A stretch of 64,000 nucleotides of DNA from positions 6,944,001 to 7,008,000 of the forward strand of contig NZ_CP032869.1 of NCBI RefSeq assembly GCF_003576455.2, given 5' to 3'. How positions within the stretch are numbered: the stretch's first letter is position 1; every line of letters starts with the position of its first letter. The DNA comes from Mucilaginibacter celer. GTDB lineage: Bacteria; Bacteroidota; Bacteroidia; Sphingobacteriales; Sphingobacteriaceae. The notes beneath the pieces are model-generated. The model saw only the letters and a list, made by a program, of their open reading frames with translations. It did not search any database and was not told where the DNA came from. Shown here one piece after another: positions 9,104 to 18,149 of this stretch. The position numbers were made by a program, and so were the translations under genes.

Positions 9104-9283
9104 CTGGTCGAAGTTTAGCGACAGCGTAACTTCGACCCAAACTGTGTTAAGCTTTCAGCTTAACTTTATAACATGTCGCTTTTAAGGTTTTCTTAATCCC
9201 ATAAGTATTTAATGACGAGCCACGGAAGCAGAATGCTTCCAACATTTTAGGACGAAGTTACGCTGTCGCTAAACTTCGACCAG
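9104..9283. repeat. 180-bp element with perfect 31-bp terminal inverted repeats (MITE-like)
   Basis: The arm at 9104-9134 (CTGGTCGAAGTTTAGCGACA...) is repeated exactly as its reverse complement at 9253-9283, with 118 bp between. The interior holds two smaller hairpins, GTTAAGCT-TTC-AGCTTAAC (about 9147-9165) and GGAAGCA-GAA-TGCTTCC (about 9224-9240), and no reading frame. Its position between convergent genes fits a non-autonomous repeat or a large terminator-like structure. No target-site duplication was evident. Confidence 0.8.
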
Positions 9284-9305
9284 TATTCAGTTCTGCTTGA
9301 TCGCA

Positions 9306-10700
9306 TTAATGCCCTACCCAAATCTCCTGCACTTCCTCCAATGATTTGCCTTTGGTTTCGGGCACCATTTTATAAACAACCCAAAACGAGAGGAGGCAGC
9401 AAAAAGAGAAAAAACCGAACGTTAGTGCAGGTCCGATAGCCGACAGAAAAACCGGTGTAAGCTGCCCTACAATGGTATCGGCCACCCACATCATCATAAT
9501 ACTTAGGGCAAGCGCCCTGCCTCTTATCTTATTCGGAAATATTTCGGCGGCGACAACAAATTTTAACGGCCCTATTGAAAAGGCGAAGCAGGCCAGGAAT
9601 AAAACAATACTGATAACAAGCGCTATGCTGTTGGTTGCGCCGCTATAAAAACAATAGCCTGTAAAGGCTAACGATAGCGTTGCCCCCAGCGAACCTATGA
9701 GGTAAAGCGGCCTGCGCCCCATTTTATCAACCTTCCATATCGCGATGATGGTAAACAGAAAATTTGCTAATCCAAAAATAACCTGGCTTAGCAGGGCATT
9801 GCTTATTTTAATACCAGCATCGCTTAATATTCTTGGTCCGTAATAAATTACCGCGTTGATGCCGCTGAATTGCGAGAAAAGCGGTAGCAGCAAACCAATT
9901 AAGAGCGGCTTTCTGAACGCCGGCGAAAATAACTCTTTATAAGCACTGCTTTGCTGCTGTGCCTGGGCCCTGATTATCGTGGCTTCCTTTTCCGGATCTT
10001 CACCGGTATCGGTTTTTGCCAAAATTTTGATGCCCTCGGCTTCCCTGCCATTTTGGATTAACCAGCGCGGGCTTTCGGGTACAAAACACAGGCCGATAAG
10101 AAACAGCAGCGAAGGGATAACGCCAAGCCCAAGCATGCTGCGCCATACTTCTTTAACAAGTATTAAATCTACCAGTTTGCTAAAAGGCAGGTTATGATAA
10201 CTTGCAGACAAGCTTACAAGGCCCGAGTTTGTGAGATAAGCTATCAATATGCCGGCAGTGATGGCCAGCTGATAAAAGGTAACCAGCCTTCCCCGCGTTT
10301 TTGCCGGTGCAATTTCTGAAATATACAAGGGGGCCACAATTGATGCAACGCCTACGCCGGTACCACCCAGCATGCGGGCAATAATTAAAAACAAATACCC
10401 CGGTGTACTTGCAGTACCTATTGCCGAGAGGAAAAAGAATGCGGCCGATACCATCAGCATTTTTTTCCGGCCTATCCTGTCGCTCAATTCGCCCGAAAAT
10501 GCTACGCCGATAATGCAGCCAATCAGGGCGGAGGACACAAACCAACCCTCCGCTATGGCCGAAAGATCAAATTGCTTTTTTACAAAGGGCAGCACTCCCG
10601 AGATCACTGCCATATCAAAGCCAAAAAGCAAACCACCCATGGTGGCAACAAGGGTTACCGAAACTAAAAAAAGTGAAGATTTAGGTGTTTTGGATTCCAT
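9306..10700 (-). CDS. Sugar porter, major facilitator superfamily
   Basis: 464 residues with about 12 membrane segments. Sugar-porter signatures are present: the loop 2-3 motif DRIGRKKML, PESPRWLIQNGRE after helix 6, the helix 7 QFSGINAVIYYGPRI, KVDKMGRRPLYL in loop 8-9, and the C-terminal PETKGKSLEEVQ. This family brings hexoses or pentoses across the inner membrane by proton symport. It is the last gene of a three-gene operon (15-bp gap after the GH38 gene), so mannose or a manno-sugar is the likely cargo by context. Confidence 0.93.
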   Translation of the reverse strand: MESKTPKSSLFLVSVTLVATMGGLLFGFDMAVISGVLPFVKKQFDLSAIAEGWFVSSALIGCIIGVAFSGELSDRIGRKKMLMVSAAFFFLSAIGTASTPGYLFLIIARMLGGTGVGVASIVAPLYISEIAPAKTRGRLVTFYQLAITAGILIAYLTNSGLVSLSASYHNLPFSKLVDLILVKEVWRSMLGLGVIPSLLFLIGLCFVPESPRWLIQNGREAEGIKILAKTDTGEDPEKEATIIRAQAQQQSSAYKELFSPAFRKPLLIGLLLPLFSQFSGINAVIYYGPRILSDAGIKISNALLSQVIFGLANFLFTIIAIWKVDKMGRRPLYLIGSLGATLSLAFTGYCFYSGATNSIALVISIVLFLACFAFSIGPLKFVVAAEIFPNKIRGRALALSIMMMWVADTIVGQLTPVFLSAIGPALTFGFFSFCCLLSFWVVYKMVPETKGKSLEEVQEIWVGH

Positions 10701-10715
10701 TTTACCAATTGGTTG

Positions 10716-13601
10716 TTATTTGTTTTCTATCCTTAGGGTGATGATACCCTTGCCGGCTAAGGTAAATTTGTTATTTAGGGATGCCTTTTTTTCTTCAGAA
10801 AGATTACTCTCCCAGATCTGTATAGCGCTGCCGGTTGTTGACGATATGGTTACCTCTTTATCAGCATCGGTACTGTTTACCAGCATCAGTATGGTGCCTT
10901 TACCGTCATCGGCAGGTTTTAACACTTCGGCATACACGCCGGTGGCATCAAGCTTAAAGCCGGGGCCTTTTGCCTGGATTGCCGAGGCGGCCGAGGCTAT
11001 CAGCTGCTGATGCACATTTAAGCCGGTTTGGTTTGCAGCAAAGCTATCATAGCCGCCAGTATGTGCACTCAGGTAATACCTGAAGGTGGTTGGTCCTTCC
11101 TGATCGGCCCTGAAGTTGGTATGCCAAAGGTTGTTCATCACCCACGAATACAAAGCAGAAGATTGAGGCGTATACGTTACCCAGTATGGCGAAAAGTGCA
11201 GGCCGCCCAACAGGTTGGCCGTGGTTATTTTCCCAATTTCAAAAAGCGGTGCATCGGGGCTGCTCCAGGTTATACCCCGGCCGGCGTTTGATACATCAAC
11301 CCAGCGCTGCATGGTGTACCAGTTGCGGTTGGCATAAGGCAGTTGATCGGCCTCGGCGGTGGCAATGCCCCAGGGAATGCTGTAACGCACCTGCGCATTT
11401 TCAATACTGAACGGAAAAGCAAAATGAACGCTTTCTTTTTGGCGGATTGCTTTTTTATCGAGGATATTGATAATCTCCACCCTGTCGAGCCCGTTTACAA
11501 GTCGTACTTCCCGGCTTAAGCCGTTAGCACCGGGCGCAGCAGATTTTACCAGTAAACTCACTACCAGCGGACCATTTTCTTTAACGCTGATTTGCACATC
11601 AGCAACACTTTGGCTGCTTTCCAGCGAATCGCCCGGCATATAAATGTAATGGTTTAAACCCGTGGTATCGGTTGCAAAATTTACCCCTGCTTTAACCAGT
11701 TTTTGGATATCGCCGGTTGTTTTATTTATGCTGATGGTATACAACCCGCTTTGGAGCATGTATTGATTAACAGTTGATTTGGCAGTTCCTTTATAAGCAG
11801 CGCCTGCATTAACCGTGTAAGTACGCTTGCCAAACTGTGGCACAGCTTCGGCCACGAAGGCCAATTGGCCCGTGCTGAGGCGTTGGGATACTACTTTCTT
11901 GCCGGCATCATCCTTAACCAGGTCGCCGGCTTTGCTTAGTTCGGGCGAGAGGTAAACTACGTCGGTGCGTGGCCACGACAGGGTGTTATACACATCTACC
12001 GCGTTTGCTTTTACCTCCACGGGCGTTAATGCCGTGTTTAATAACGAGTCTGATTTTTTCTCGGCATTTAGAGCAAAGGCCTGTTTGTATGCCCATTCGC
12101 TCAATACCTTTTTATCTTCGGGGTCATCCGTACTGTTGTAGGCTCCCCAGGTGTGTTCATTAAACAAAAGCAAATTTTTCCATGTTTCGTTAAAATCTTT
12201 TACAGGGTAGGCTGTTTTGTTTCTGATAGCCCAGATGGCATCACCCTGTTTCAGCATATCCGATGCATTGCGGTTTTTTGCGGTTTCTTTGGCGGCAGAT
12301 GATACGCCATCGGTCCAATATTCGGTATAATCTCCGGCAAATGATGGAATTTGATCTTTGTATTTCTTTTCAAAATCGCCAAAAAATTGTTTTACCGATG
12401 TGATAACCAGTTTGGGCGATTCGTAGTGCTCATTCCAGGCTTTCACAGCATCGGGCAGTTCAGGATCTATAGGAGCGTTATCGCTCATGGCCCAGGTAAG
12501 GATGGTCATATCATACGGAAAAGCTTTTTGTTCCAGGTCGCCAAGGTATTTAAACAGGTAAGGGTTCAGGAAATTTTCTTCGGGTTTACCGGTATAAAAA
12601 GGTTTAGGGTCTTCAACAGAGAAAAAATTAGGAATTTTGGTGCCCTTTAAAGCATAGCCTATGGAGTAAGGCTGGCATTGCCAAAACAACAGTTTTTGTT
12701 TGCCCGAGGGCGCTACCCAATAAAAAGGTTTATCCTGCCATTTGGCCAGGTTGCCAATCCTGTCGGATGCATTAGGACCTGATAGAAAATATTTGATGCC
12801 CGTTTGTTCAACCTGGGCCGATAAGCCCCATGAAGCCCCGGGAACATCACCCTGAAACATGGTATTGATCTGGATGCTGTGCTGTTTGGCCAACCGCTGC
12901 GATTCGGCAAACATTTGCATTAACTGGCGGCTATCGGTAAGGCTGGTGTTGATGTTGCCATAGGCGCCATCAAGGTTAATCCAACCTTTTTTTACGGCAT
13001 CCCAAAAACTGGCCTGCTTTTCGGGACTGCTTAGCTTTAAATAATTATCAACCACCCAAATGGCTTCTGTTGTCCATTTAAAACGGGCTTCTTCGGGGTA
13101 GTTTTGCGTTTTTTGGGCCAGGTTAATACTTTCATCAATGTTTTCCATGTGCAGTTTAAGCACTTTGGCCTGCACATTGGTATAACCGATATCCACGTGC
13201 GAGTGGGGCAGTACATAAACTGTCCAGTTTTGGCGGGCGGGCTCAATAATGCAGCGGGTTGTATAAGCCTGGCCTGCCGTTTTAAGCGTTACTGTAGCCT
13301 GTGTTGCCACTTTTATGGCAGGGCCGGGTAAGGCCACTTCATCATATTCTGCACCCGATTTATTTTCGGGCAGGCTAATAGTTTTCTGGTGGCCGTTAAA
13401 AGAAATGTATAACTGCCCGCCTGCATAGTTTTTGCCATTGTTAAATAGTAAACGGGCTACGCGCCGCGTTTCGCCATTTTGTTTAATGTATGCTACCGTT
13501 GGTTGCAGGCTAACGGAGGTAAAGGCAGCAGCAGGTTTTTGGCCATACACAGCGGCAGTGAGCGGGAGTAAGAATATCAGCAGTAAAAAATATTTTCTCA
13601 T
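10716..13601 (-). CDS. Glycoside hydrolase family 38 alpha-mannosidase, secreted
   Basis: 961 residues. A signal peptide (MRKYFLLLIFLLPLTAAVYG, cleavage near 20) directs it to the periplasm. The GH38 catalytic domain starts near residue 125 with VLPHSHVDIGYTN, whose His and Asp bind the zinc. GDVPGASWGL probably carries the nucleophile Asp and NEHTWGAYNS the later zinc-ligand His. The middle three-helix part and the C-terminal beta-sandwiches fill residues about 500-961. It should release alpha-linked mannose from oligosaccharides. Its stop is followed after 15 bp by the sugar porter, and it starts 6 bp after the isomerase-like gene, which argues for one mRNA. Confidence 0.92.
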   Translation of the reverse strand: MRKYFLLLIFLLPLTAAVYGQKPAAAFTSVSLQPTVAYIKQNGETRRVARLLFNNGKNYAGGQLYISFNGHQKTISLPENKSGAEYDEVALPGPAIKVATQATVTLKTAGQAYTTRCIIEPARQNWTVYVLPHSHVDIGYTNVQAKVLKLHMENIDESINLAQKTQNYPEEARFKWTTEAIWVVDNYLKLSSPEKQASFWDAVKKGWINLDGAYGNINTSLTDSRQLMQMFAESQRLAKQHSIQINTMFQGDVPGASWGLSAQVEQTGIKYFLSGPNASDRIGNLAKWQDKPFYWVAPSGKQKLLFWQCQPYSIGYALKGTKIPNFFSVEDPKPFYTGKPEENFLNPYLFKYLGDLEQKAFPYDMTILTWAMSDNAPIDPELPDAVKAWNEHYESPKLVITSVKQFFGDFEKKYKDQIPSFAGDYTEYWTDGVSSAAKETAKNRNASDMLKQGDAIWAIRNKTAYPVKDFNETWKNLLLFNEHTWGAYNSTDDPEDKKVLSEWAYKQAFALNAEKKSDSLLNTALTPVEVKANAVDVYNTLSWPRTDVVYLSPELSKAGDLVKDDAGKKVVSQRLSTGQLAFVAEAVPQFGKRTYTVNAGAAYKGTAKSTVNQYMLQSGLYTISINKTTGDIQKLVKAGVNFATDTTGLNHYIYMPGDSLESSQSVADVQISVKENGPLVVSLLVKSAAPGANGLSREVRLVNGLDRVEIINILDKKAIRQKESVHFAFPFSIENAQVRYSIPWGIATAEADQLPYANRNWYTMQRWVDVSNAGRGITWSSPDAPLFEIGKITTANLLGGLHFSPYWVTYTPQSSALYSWVMNNLWHTNFRADQEGPTTFRYYLSAHTGGYDSFAANQTGLNVHQQLIASAASAIQAKGPGFKLDATGVYAEVLKPADDGKGTILMLVNSTDADKEVTISSTTGSAIQIWESNLSEEKKASLNNKFTLAGKGIITLRIENK

Positions 13602-13607
13602 GTTAAA

Positions 13608-15413
13608 TTAGTTTATGGGGGAACAACATTCGTCTTTTACATAGGCTTTAATTACCCGGGCTGTGCCGCCGCCTATATTGATCATTTTATAAGTATTTGC
13701 CTTTGCCGGGATGATGAAGGTTTCGGCGTAATGAATTTCCATTTCAACATCACGGGTTTGTACAATAATTTTTTCTCCTTCTACAAGGCTTAATACCAGG
13801 CACTGGTTGTTGGTTATGTCGGCTATAGCGTGGTTAAATTCCAACCGTTCGATGGTATAAAAATGTTCGGGATGGGTAGGGAGGGAAACAACCTGCCAGT
13901 CCTGCGCCTTTTTAATAACTGTTTGTTTGGAGATCAGGGTTTCGGCAACCGTTTCACCTTTTCTGTCGAAATTCAGGTTATCAAAGGCCCGGTTGATATT
14001 GAGCGGACGCGGGTTGCCGTTAAGATCGGGGCGGAGCCAATCGTACATTTTAAAAGTGAAAATATATGGAGTAGCGCTTATTTCAAGCACCAGGTTGCCC
14101 TTGCCCGAACAGTGTACCGTGCCGTTAGGGATCAGGAACAGATCGTGCTTTTTTGCCGGGAAGGTTTGTACAAATTTCTTTACATCAACCGGCTCGTTGT
14201 TTTCAAAGCTGTTTTCTAAGGTGTGCCTGAACTTGTCTTTGTCTATATCATCCTGGAAGCCAAGGTACACCTCGGCGCCCGGTTGTGTTTCTAATATATA
14301 ATAGGTTTCATCCTGCGTAAAATCTTCGCCAAAATTATCGCGGGTGTACTTTACCGAGGGATGGCACTGCACCGAGAGATTATCCCCATCCATGGTATCC
14401 AGAAAATCAAAGCGGATGGGGTAGTGGTAGCCAAACCTGCCCGCGGCCTTGCCTAATACGGCGGTGTTGTTATGATAAAGCAGGCTATCTATGGATATTT
14501 CCAGCCGGTTGTCGCCATTCTCCAGCACAACACCGTTTTCGGGCGCAATCAGTTCAAACGACCATGCGTAGTTTACCGCGGCTTTGTTTAAACCGTTTAT
14601 ATTTTGTTTAATCCACTGGCCTCCCCAAACGCCCGGTTCAAACCAGGGCCGCGGCCTGAAAACGTTTGATGACATTTGGGTTAGTGCATTGCGCAGGCCC
14701 TGGCCGCTTATCCAGGTAATATCATCGGGCCGCTGTTCATCAACCCAGATATCAACCTGCCCTAACAATTTTTTTTTATGCTGATTGAAAACCGGCCAAT
14801 CCACAAAGTAAAAACGTTTGTATTGTACTTTCGCATCCGCAGGTTGGCCGGCACCCAGGCAGCGCACATTCCCGGCCCGCGACCTGAACTGGATCTCGTT
14901 TTTAGGTACATCAAAATATATAACCGGGCATTGCCAGTTAACCAGGCCAGCGCCGCAACCGTAAATAATAGTGAGGCCATTGCCCGGAGGAGCTAATGCC
15001 GATAACTTAGCCTGGTCGAAAAAATCTAAAAGTGATCCGGTGTAGGCGGTTCCAAAAAGCGGATCATCTCCACCCGTAAAAGGAGCTACCTGGTTATTTA
15101 CCTCTGCCTCTGGTTTTAAGCAGGTATCAATATTTATCCAGTTAACATTTGTATCGCCCAGCAAGCCACTTACGGATGCTTTTACCATTTCCCATTGCAC
15201 ACCGCCAAAACCCTCGAAGATGAAATGAGTGCCGACACCAAGCATATACTTCACTATGCCATCGTACCCCCGCGATATGGTTTCGGGAGTTTTAAAGGCC
15301 GGGTAAATATCATACCCCGGCAATTTACAGCCGTTTTGCCCGGCAGGCATTAAAAACTGTTCGGTGTTTCGGAGAGAGGTAGCAGTGTCCAAAAAATCGG
15401 GGTTAGGAGGCAT
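13608..15413 (-). CDS. Class I mannose-6-phosphate isomerase-like protein with long N-terminal domain
   Basis: 601 residues, longer than the roughly 300-400 of ordinary type I isomerases. Residues about 245-601 carry the cupin isomerase part: WGGQW, SVQCHPS and ETYYILE (metal-site region), then FLIPNGTVHCSG and LVLEISATPYIFTFKMYDW. Residues 1-240 (with TIIYGCGAGLVNWQCPVIYFD) resemble the nucleoside-kinase-like domain that some Bacteroidota place in front, but I see no P-loop GxxxxGKS/T, so this half is probably not an active kinase. It is the first gene of the operon isomerase-mannosidase-porter and would feed mannose 6-phosphate into glycolysis. Confidence 0.82.
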   Translation of the reverse strand: MPPNPDFLDTATSLRNTEQFLMPAGQNGCKLPGYDIYPAFKTPETISRGYDGIVKYMLGVGTHFIFEGFGGVQWEMVKASVSGLLGDTNVNWINIDTCLKPEAEVNNQVAPFTGGDDPLFGTAYTGSLLDFFDQAKLSALAPPGNGLTIIYGCGAGLVNWQCPVIYFDVPKNEIQFRSRAGNVRCLGAGQPADAKVQYKRFYFVDWPVFNQHKKKLLGQVDIWVDEQRPDDITWISGQGLRNALTQMSSNVFRPRPWFEPGVWGGQWIKQNINGLNKAAVNYAWSFELIAPENGVVLENGDNRLEISIDSLLYHNNTAVLGKAAGRFGYHYPIRFDFLDTMDGDNLSVQCHPSVKYTRDNFGEDFTQDETYYILETQPGAEVYLGFQDDIDKDKFRHTLENSFENNEPVDVKKFVQTFPAKKHDLFLIPNGTVHCSGKGNLVLEISATPYIFTFKMYDWLRPDLNGNPRPLNINRAFDNLNFDRKGETVAETLISKQTVIKKAQDWQVVSLPTHPEHFYTIERLEFNHAIADITNNQCLVLSLVEGEKIIVQTRDVEMEIHYAETFIIPAKANTYKMINIGGGTARVIKAYVKDECCSPIN

Positions 15414-15493
15414 GGTATTTTAGTATGTTGTATTGTACAAACATATTCATTTTTTTGATAAATACTATATCAAAAATAATCTGAAATTTAATG

Positions 15494-15531
15494 CAGAAAG
15501 CCACTTAGTTTTGCACTAAAATGGCTTTCTG
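15494..15531 (-). terminator. Probable terminator of the luciferase-like gene
   Basis: A 10-bp stem, CAGAAAGCCA (15494-15503) and TGGCTTTCTG (15522-15531), with an inner TTAGT/ACTAA stem. It sits about 100 bp beyond the 15628 stop and upstream of the isomerase operon. The following T-content on the minus strand is modest. Confidence 0.55.
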
Positions 15532-15627
15532 TATTTGCGATAATGCAATCACAATCAATAAGATATTTCCTTTCAGGCGTATGCCTGATGATTTAACAAA
15601 AAAACAATGCCTGCTTGTTGTAATACA

Positions 15628-16650
15628 TTAACGCCAGCCCAATGCGGGGGCTACATGTTTTAATATAGACGACAGTACGTGTACATTGTAATCAACCCCA
15701 AGTGTGTTGGGTATGGTTAAAAGCAAGGTATCTGCCTCCCGGATAGCTTCATCTTTTGCCAGTTCTTCAATAAGCTGGTCTGGTTCGGCAGCATAGCTTT
15801 TTCCAAAGATAGCCCGCTTATCGGCTTCGATATAACCAATTTTGTCCGATCCGCCTTTTTGCTGGCCGAACAGATACCTGTCTTCATCCGTAACCAATGC
15901 GAAAATAGAACGGCTTACCGATACTCTCGGCTCCCGCCCGTGCCCAGCTTTGTTCCAGGCCTCTTTGTACAGCCTGATCTGCTCGGCCTGCTGAATATGG
16001 AAAGGCTTGCCGCTTTCATCAAATTTTAAAGTGGAGCTTTGCAGGTGCATGCCCTGTTCGGCCGCCCAAACGGCGGTTGCATTTGAAGCTGCTCCCCACC
16101 AGATACGCTCGCGCAACCCTTCCGAATACGGTTCTAAACGCAATAAGCCCGGGGGGTTAGGAAACATGGGGTAGGGGTTAGGCTGGGCAAAGCCGGTACC
16201 ACTTAGTTTATCCAAAAACTCAAGAGCCTTCCGTCGTCCCATATCCGTATCGGTTTCGCCCTCATTGGGTTCATAGCCAAAATAGCGCCAGCCGTCAATT
16301 ACCTGCTCCGGCGAACCCCTGCTTATACCTAACTGTAATCGCCCTCCCGAAATTAAATCGGCGGCTCCTGCATCTTCAACCATATATAGCGGATTTTCGT
16401 ACCGCATATCGATAACGCCCGTCCCGATCTCAATTTTGCTGGTTTTGGCACCGATGGCCGAGAGCAGCGGAAAGGGCGAAGCCAGCTGGCGGGCAAAATG
16501 ATGCACCCGGAAATAAGCCCCGTCTAAACCAAGTTCTTCGGCGGCAACAGCCAGGTCAATCGACTGGAGCAAGGTATCGCCCCCGGTACGGGTTTGATAA
16601 GCCGGATGATCAGACCAATGCCCGAATGATAAAAAACCTATTTTTTTCAT
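15628..16650 (-). CDS. LLM-class flavin-dependent oxidoreductase (luciferase-like)
   Basis: 340 residues of the bacterial luciferase-like (F420/FMN) TIM-barrel family. The N-terminus KKIGFLSFGHW, the EELGLDGAYFRVHHFA segment, the SKIEIGTGVIDMRYENPLYMVEDAGAADLISGGRLQLGISRGSPE stretch (about residues 70-115) and the C-terminal LLLTIPNTLGVDYN are typical. These enzymes use reduced flavin for mono-oxygenation. The gene is monocistronic, and its promoter contains a perfect 38-bp palindrome, implying tight control by a dimeric repressor such as a MarR-type protein. Substrate unknown. Confidence 0.9.
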   Translation of the reverse strand: MKKIGFLSFGHWSDHPAYQTRTGGDTLLQSIDLAVAAEELGLDGAYFRVHHFARQLASPFPLLSAIGAKTSKIEIGTGVIDMRYENPLYMVEDAGAADLISGGRLQLGISRGSPEQVIDGWRYFGYEPNEGETDTDMGRRKALEFLDKLSGTGFAQPNPYPMFPNPPGLLRLEPYSEGLRERIWWGAASNATAVWAAEQGMHLQSSTLKFDESGKPFHIQQAEQIRLYKEAWNKAGHGREPRVSVSRSIFALVTDEDRYLFGQQKGGSDKIGYIEADKRAIFGKSYAAEPDQLIEELAKDEAIREADTLLLTIPNTLGVDYNVHVLSSILKHVAPALGWR

Positions 16651-16677
16651 AATTTACTGTGTATGAAATAGTCGCAG

Positions 16678-16718
16678 CAAAGTTAACAAATAAATGTTTA
16701 AACATTTATTTGTTAACT
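16678..16718 (-). promoter_or_regulatory. Perfect 38-bp palindromic operator overlapping a TAnnTTTG promoter element
   Basis: Bases 16681-16718 read identically on both strands, centred on TTTAAA (half-site AGTTAACAAATAAATG). It ends 31 bp before the ATG of the luciferase-like gene. On the minus strand the palindrome runs into TAACTTTG (16678-16685), which matches the Bacteroidota -7 consensus TAnnTTTG, so a bound protein would block or direct polymerase. The AAATGTTTAAACATTT core resembles MarR-family sites, but no such regulator gene is in the window. Confidence 0.8.
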
Positions 16719-16806
16719 GTCATGATATTGCCAATAAATACTTAAGGCAGCGGAGTTTTATTTGTTTGCGGCAGGATAGGGAATAATGTGCGGTCCTACC
16801 TGTAGA

Positions 16807-17574
16807 TCAGTTTGATGATACCGGGTCTTCTGTATGTTCAAAAACCGGCACTTTAAGCCGCTCTCCCGGCGAAAGTTTTATAAACTCTTCGTAGCATTTG
16901 CTGATGTAGGTAGTGAGGTTAAATTCTTTGGCGGTAAAAGTTTTTATATCCGGGGTGTATCGTACAGCAAAAGCATGTAGCTCCTGGTCTTTTAAAGGCA
17001 CATACTTGCTGATATTATCGTCGGCGAAGGTTTGCTGGATTTTTGTGATGATCCTGTCGCGCTCTTCCAGTTGTGCCTGTTTCTTCGCATTGTTTTCGGT
17101 GGATTTGTTCGACCAGATGCGGAAGCTTACACCGCCTTTAACCGAACCATCTGCATTGGGGCCATCGGTATTGCGTTGGTAAGTCATGGTTTGGTTATGA
17201 AACAAGGGATCTATAGGCTGCGCAAAAGCCGATTGATTTACCGCGGCTGCACCTTTACCATTAATTACCACCTCGTTTAGTTGATGCTGCTTTGGGGTAA
17301 GGTAAAAATAGCGTGCATCCAGGTTGGTAACTACCACAGTATCGGTTTTATAAGCCATGCCGCTAAAAACCAAAAGGTCGCCGCCTTTGGCCGGAACGGA
17401 AAAATGCCCCTGCTTATCGGTTTGGGTTTTAAACTTGCCATTCAGGTTTTCGATATTAATACCCGGCAGGGCAATGTGGGTTTTAATTTCATAAACAATG
17501 CCTTCCTGGCTATGCTGGGCATAGGCAAAGGATGCTATAAACAAAAATATAAGTACTAAAGCGGAGCGAAACAT
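16807..17574 (-). CDS. Secreted protein with carboxypeptidase-regulatory-like domain
   Basis: 255 residues. A signal peptide (FRSALVLIFLFIASFAYAQ, about 1-20) is followed by a CarboxypepD_reg-like beta-sandwich (about 24-105: GIVYEIKTHIALPGINIENLNG..., TDKQGHFSVPAKGGDLLVFSG, DTVVVTNLDAR, HQLNEVVING). The rest (about 110-255) is a charged, mostly helical part without a recognised domain. Such proteins occur at the cell surface or periplasm of Bacteroidota. The gene stands alone, with a 190-bp upstream gap that shows no clear signal. Function unknown. Confidence 0.8.
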   Translation of the reverse strand: MFRSALVLIFLFIASFAYAQHSQEGIVYEIKTHIALPGINIENLNGKFKTQTDKQGHFSVPAKGGDLLVFSGMAYKTDTVVVTNLDARYFYLTPKQHQLNEVVINGKGAAAVNQSAFAQPIDPLFHNQTMTYQRNTDGPNADGSVKGGVSFRIWSNKSTENNAKKQAQLEERDRIITKIQQTFADDNISKYVPLKDQELHAFAVRYTPDIKTFTAKEFNLTTYISKCYEEFIKLSPGERLKVPVFEHTEDPVSSN

Positions 17575-17741
17575 TTTTTAAAATTAAAAAATTAAGTTTT
17601 ACGGGGAAGTTAAAATAAGTTAAAAATCATTGGGTTGATCCCGGTGTTAAAAAAACTCGCCTAATATGTGGGGTAGACTTTAACTTACAAACTTACGGTT
17701 CTGCAGTAAGGTAAGATAGCCGTGGAATATGCGCTTAACCC

Positions 17742-17885
17742 TTAAGGAATGTTAACATAGCCTCTTTGGTTTCCTGTAAACGTATTGTACGCAACCAACA
17801 GGAGGCCGCCGATAAGCGCCATTACCCCGAATACCCAGCGCCAACCCAACCCGGTATTTACCAATCTGCCATCAACCAAGGTATT
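17742..17885 (-). pseudogene. Short remnant of a membrane-protein gene (C-terminal end)
   Basis: A 47-codon minus-strand frame without a plausible start reads ...GLGWRWVFGVMALIGGLL... followed by a polar tail and TAA. One hydrophobic helix and the GWRWVF pattern suggest the end of a transporter-like protein, but the family is not certain. It overlaps the plus-strand aldo/keto reductase remnant, as if two broken genes were joined head-on near 17860. Confidence 0.35.
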
Positions 17886-18149
17886 TCACAGCTGATATTG
17901 CGTTGGGCTCTGCTGAAACCCGGTAGTGCCGTTGTATTGGCCGGAGTCAGAAATGCGGAACAGGCTATAGAAAATGCCTTGGCCATGAAGATAGATTTAA
18001 GCCGGGAGGAAATAGCTTTAATTAACCGGGATATAGCTGATGTGAAGCGAACTGTGAACCTGGTAAAACGCCGGATAAGACGCGGGCGGAAGGTGTCGCC
18101 ATTTAAGATTAAGGGCCATTTTGCCGACCGCTTTAATCGCGTACTGTAG
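17862..18149 (+). pseudogene. Aldo/keto reductase C-terminal remnant
   Basis: The frame ending at 18149 matches only the C-terminal quarter of aldo/keto reductases: QGISQLILRWALLKPGSAVV, LAGVRNAEQAIENALA and LSREEIALIN are the last strands and helices that hold the NADPH 2'-phosphate loop. The TIM barrel with the Tyr/His/Lys/Asp active site is missing, and no homologous sequence continues upstream. An open frame extends upstream to 17766 but that part does not look like the family. The last 17 bases overlap the end of the convergent kinase gene. It is a deletion remnant, not a working enzyme. Confidence 0.75.
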
